From assembly GCA_049511115.1 (NCBI GenBank), contig JBEKYH010000271.1, positions 1 to 7,066 of the forward strand: DNA of 7,066 nt, in the 5' to 3' direction. Positions 6,915 to 7,066 of this stretch are shown in pieces. Both the position numbers and the translations under genes were made by a program. The notes below the pieces were generated by a model that was not told the DNA's origin, ran no database searches, and worked only from the letters and a program-made list of their open reading frames with translations. The number at the start of each line of letters is the position of its first letter. The stretch's first letter is position 1. The stretch comes from JBEKYH01 sp049511115 (GTDB lineage Bacteria; Planctomycetota; Phycisphaerae; Tepidisphaerales; Tepidisphaeraceae).

Positions 6915-7066
6915 TCATCCCCGCGCGCTTAGGGGGTCGGGCTGCGGGCGGCCGCAGCGGCGGCAGAATTTGGCCCAGGGGGGATTCATTTTGCCGCATT
7001 CGGTGCAACCAGTCGGGCCGGGAATACGCCAATTGACCGGGCCGAGCATCAGGCCGGCGACCTTGC
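6915..7066 (-). CDS. C-terminal end of a zinc-ribbon protein, N-terminus outside the window
   Basis: The frame is open from the right edge to a TGA at 6917-6915 and gives 49 complete codons. The readable tail starts KVAGLMLGPVNWRIPGPTG and then has CTEC, a spacer MNPPWAKF within a 13-residue gap, and CRRCG, ending RPQPDPLSARG. The CxxC...CxxC pattern with Gly after the last Cys is a typical small zinc ribbon. What the missing N-terminal part does cannot be told; a membrane protein like its downstream neighbour is possible. The reading frame is supported by the motif rather than length. A hairpin with a T run follows the stop. Confidence 0.72.
   Translation of the reverse strand, partial: KVAGLMLGPVNWRIPGPTGCTECGKMNPPWAKFCRRCGRPQPDPLSARG

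Overview
This is a GC-rich bacterial window in which every convincing gene lies on the minus strand, so it is best read from position 7066 down to 1. There are six coding regions, two of them cut by the window edges, and no tRNA, rRNA, CRISPR array, transposase or integrase. The foldback repeats built from 9-nt steps and the GTAGGGTGGGCA-type hairpin resemble dispersed repeats I associate with Planctomycetota, related PVC bacteria and some other environmental genomes. That placement is recollection and inference, not a search result.

Layout, in order of transcription. At 7066-6915 is the C-terminal end of a protein finishing in a CxxC...CxxC zinc ribbon. A terminator-like hairpin follows at 6891-6871, then a second hairpin that partly overlaps the Shine-Dalgarno site of the next gene. 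At 6831-5878 is a 317-residue multi-pass membrane protein of unknown function that also ends in a zinc ribbon. At 5872-5668 is a 205-bp foldback repeat (element B), followed by a short leader with a weak possible promoter. At 5442-2329 is a large three-domain glycosyltransferase (GT2-GT2-GT4). At 2313-2113 is a second foldback repeat (element A), 201 bp, of the same design. At 2035-1 is a tight run of three genes: a DPM1/DPMS-like GT2, a small DUF2304 membrane protein overlapping it by 4 bp, and a WbbL/RfbF-like GT2 that runs off the left edge.

The four left-hand genes look like part of a surface polysaccharide locus (O-antigen, capsule or exopolysaccharide). The polyprenyl-phosphate-type GT2 with its DUF2304 partner would charge a lipid carrier or work at the membrane. 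The other GT2 and the three-domain enzyme would add sugars on the cytoplasmic side. The sugars and acceptors cannot be told from sequence. The two zinc-ribbon membrane-type genes look like a separate unit.

The most unusual non-coding feature is the pair of nested foldback repeats. Each lies 5 to 15 nt after a stop codon on the minus strand, and together they bracket the three-domain glycosyltransferase gene. The coding content itself is recognisable. I see no clear sign of an unknown defence or mobile system.
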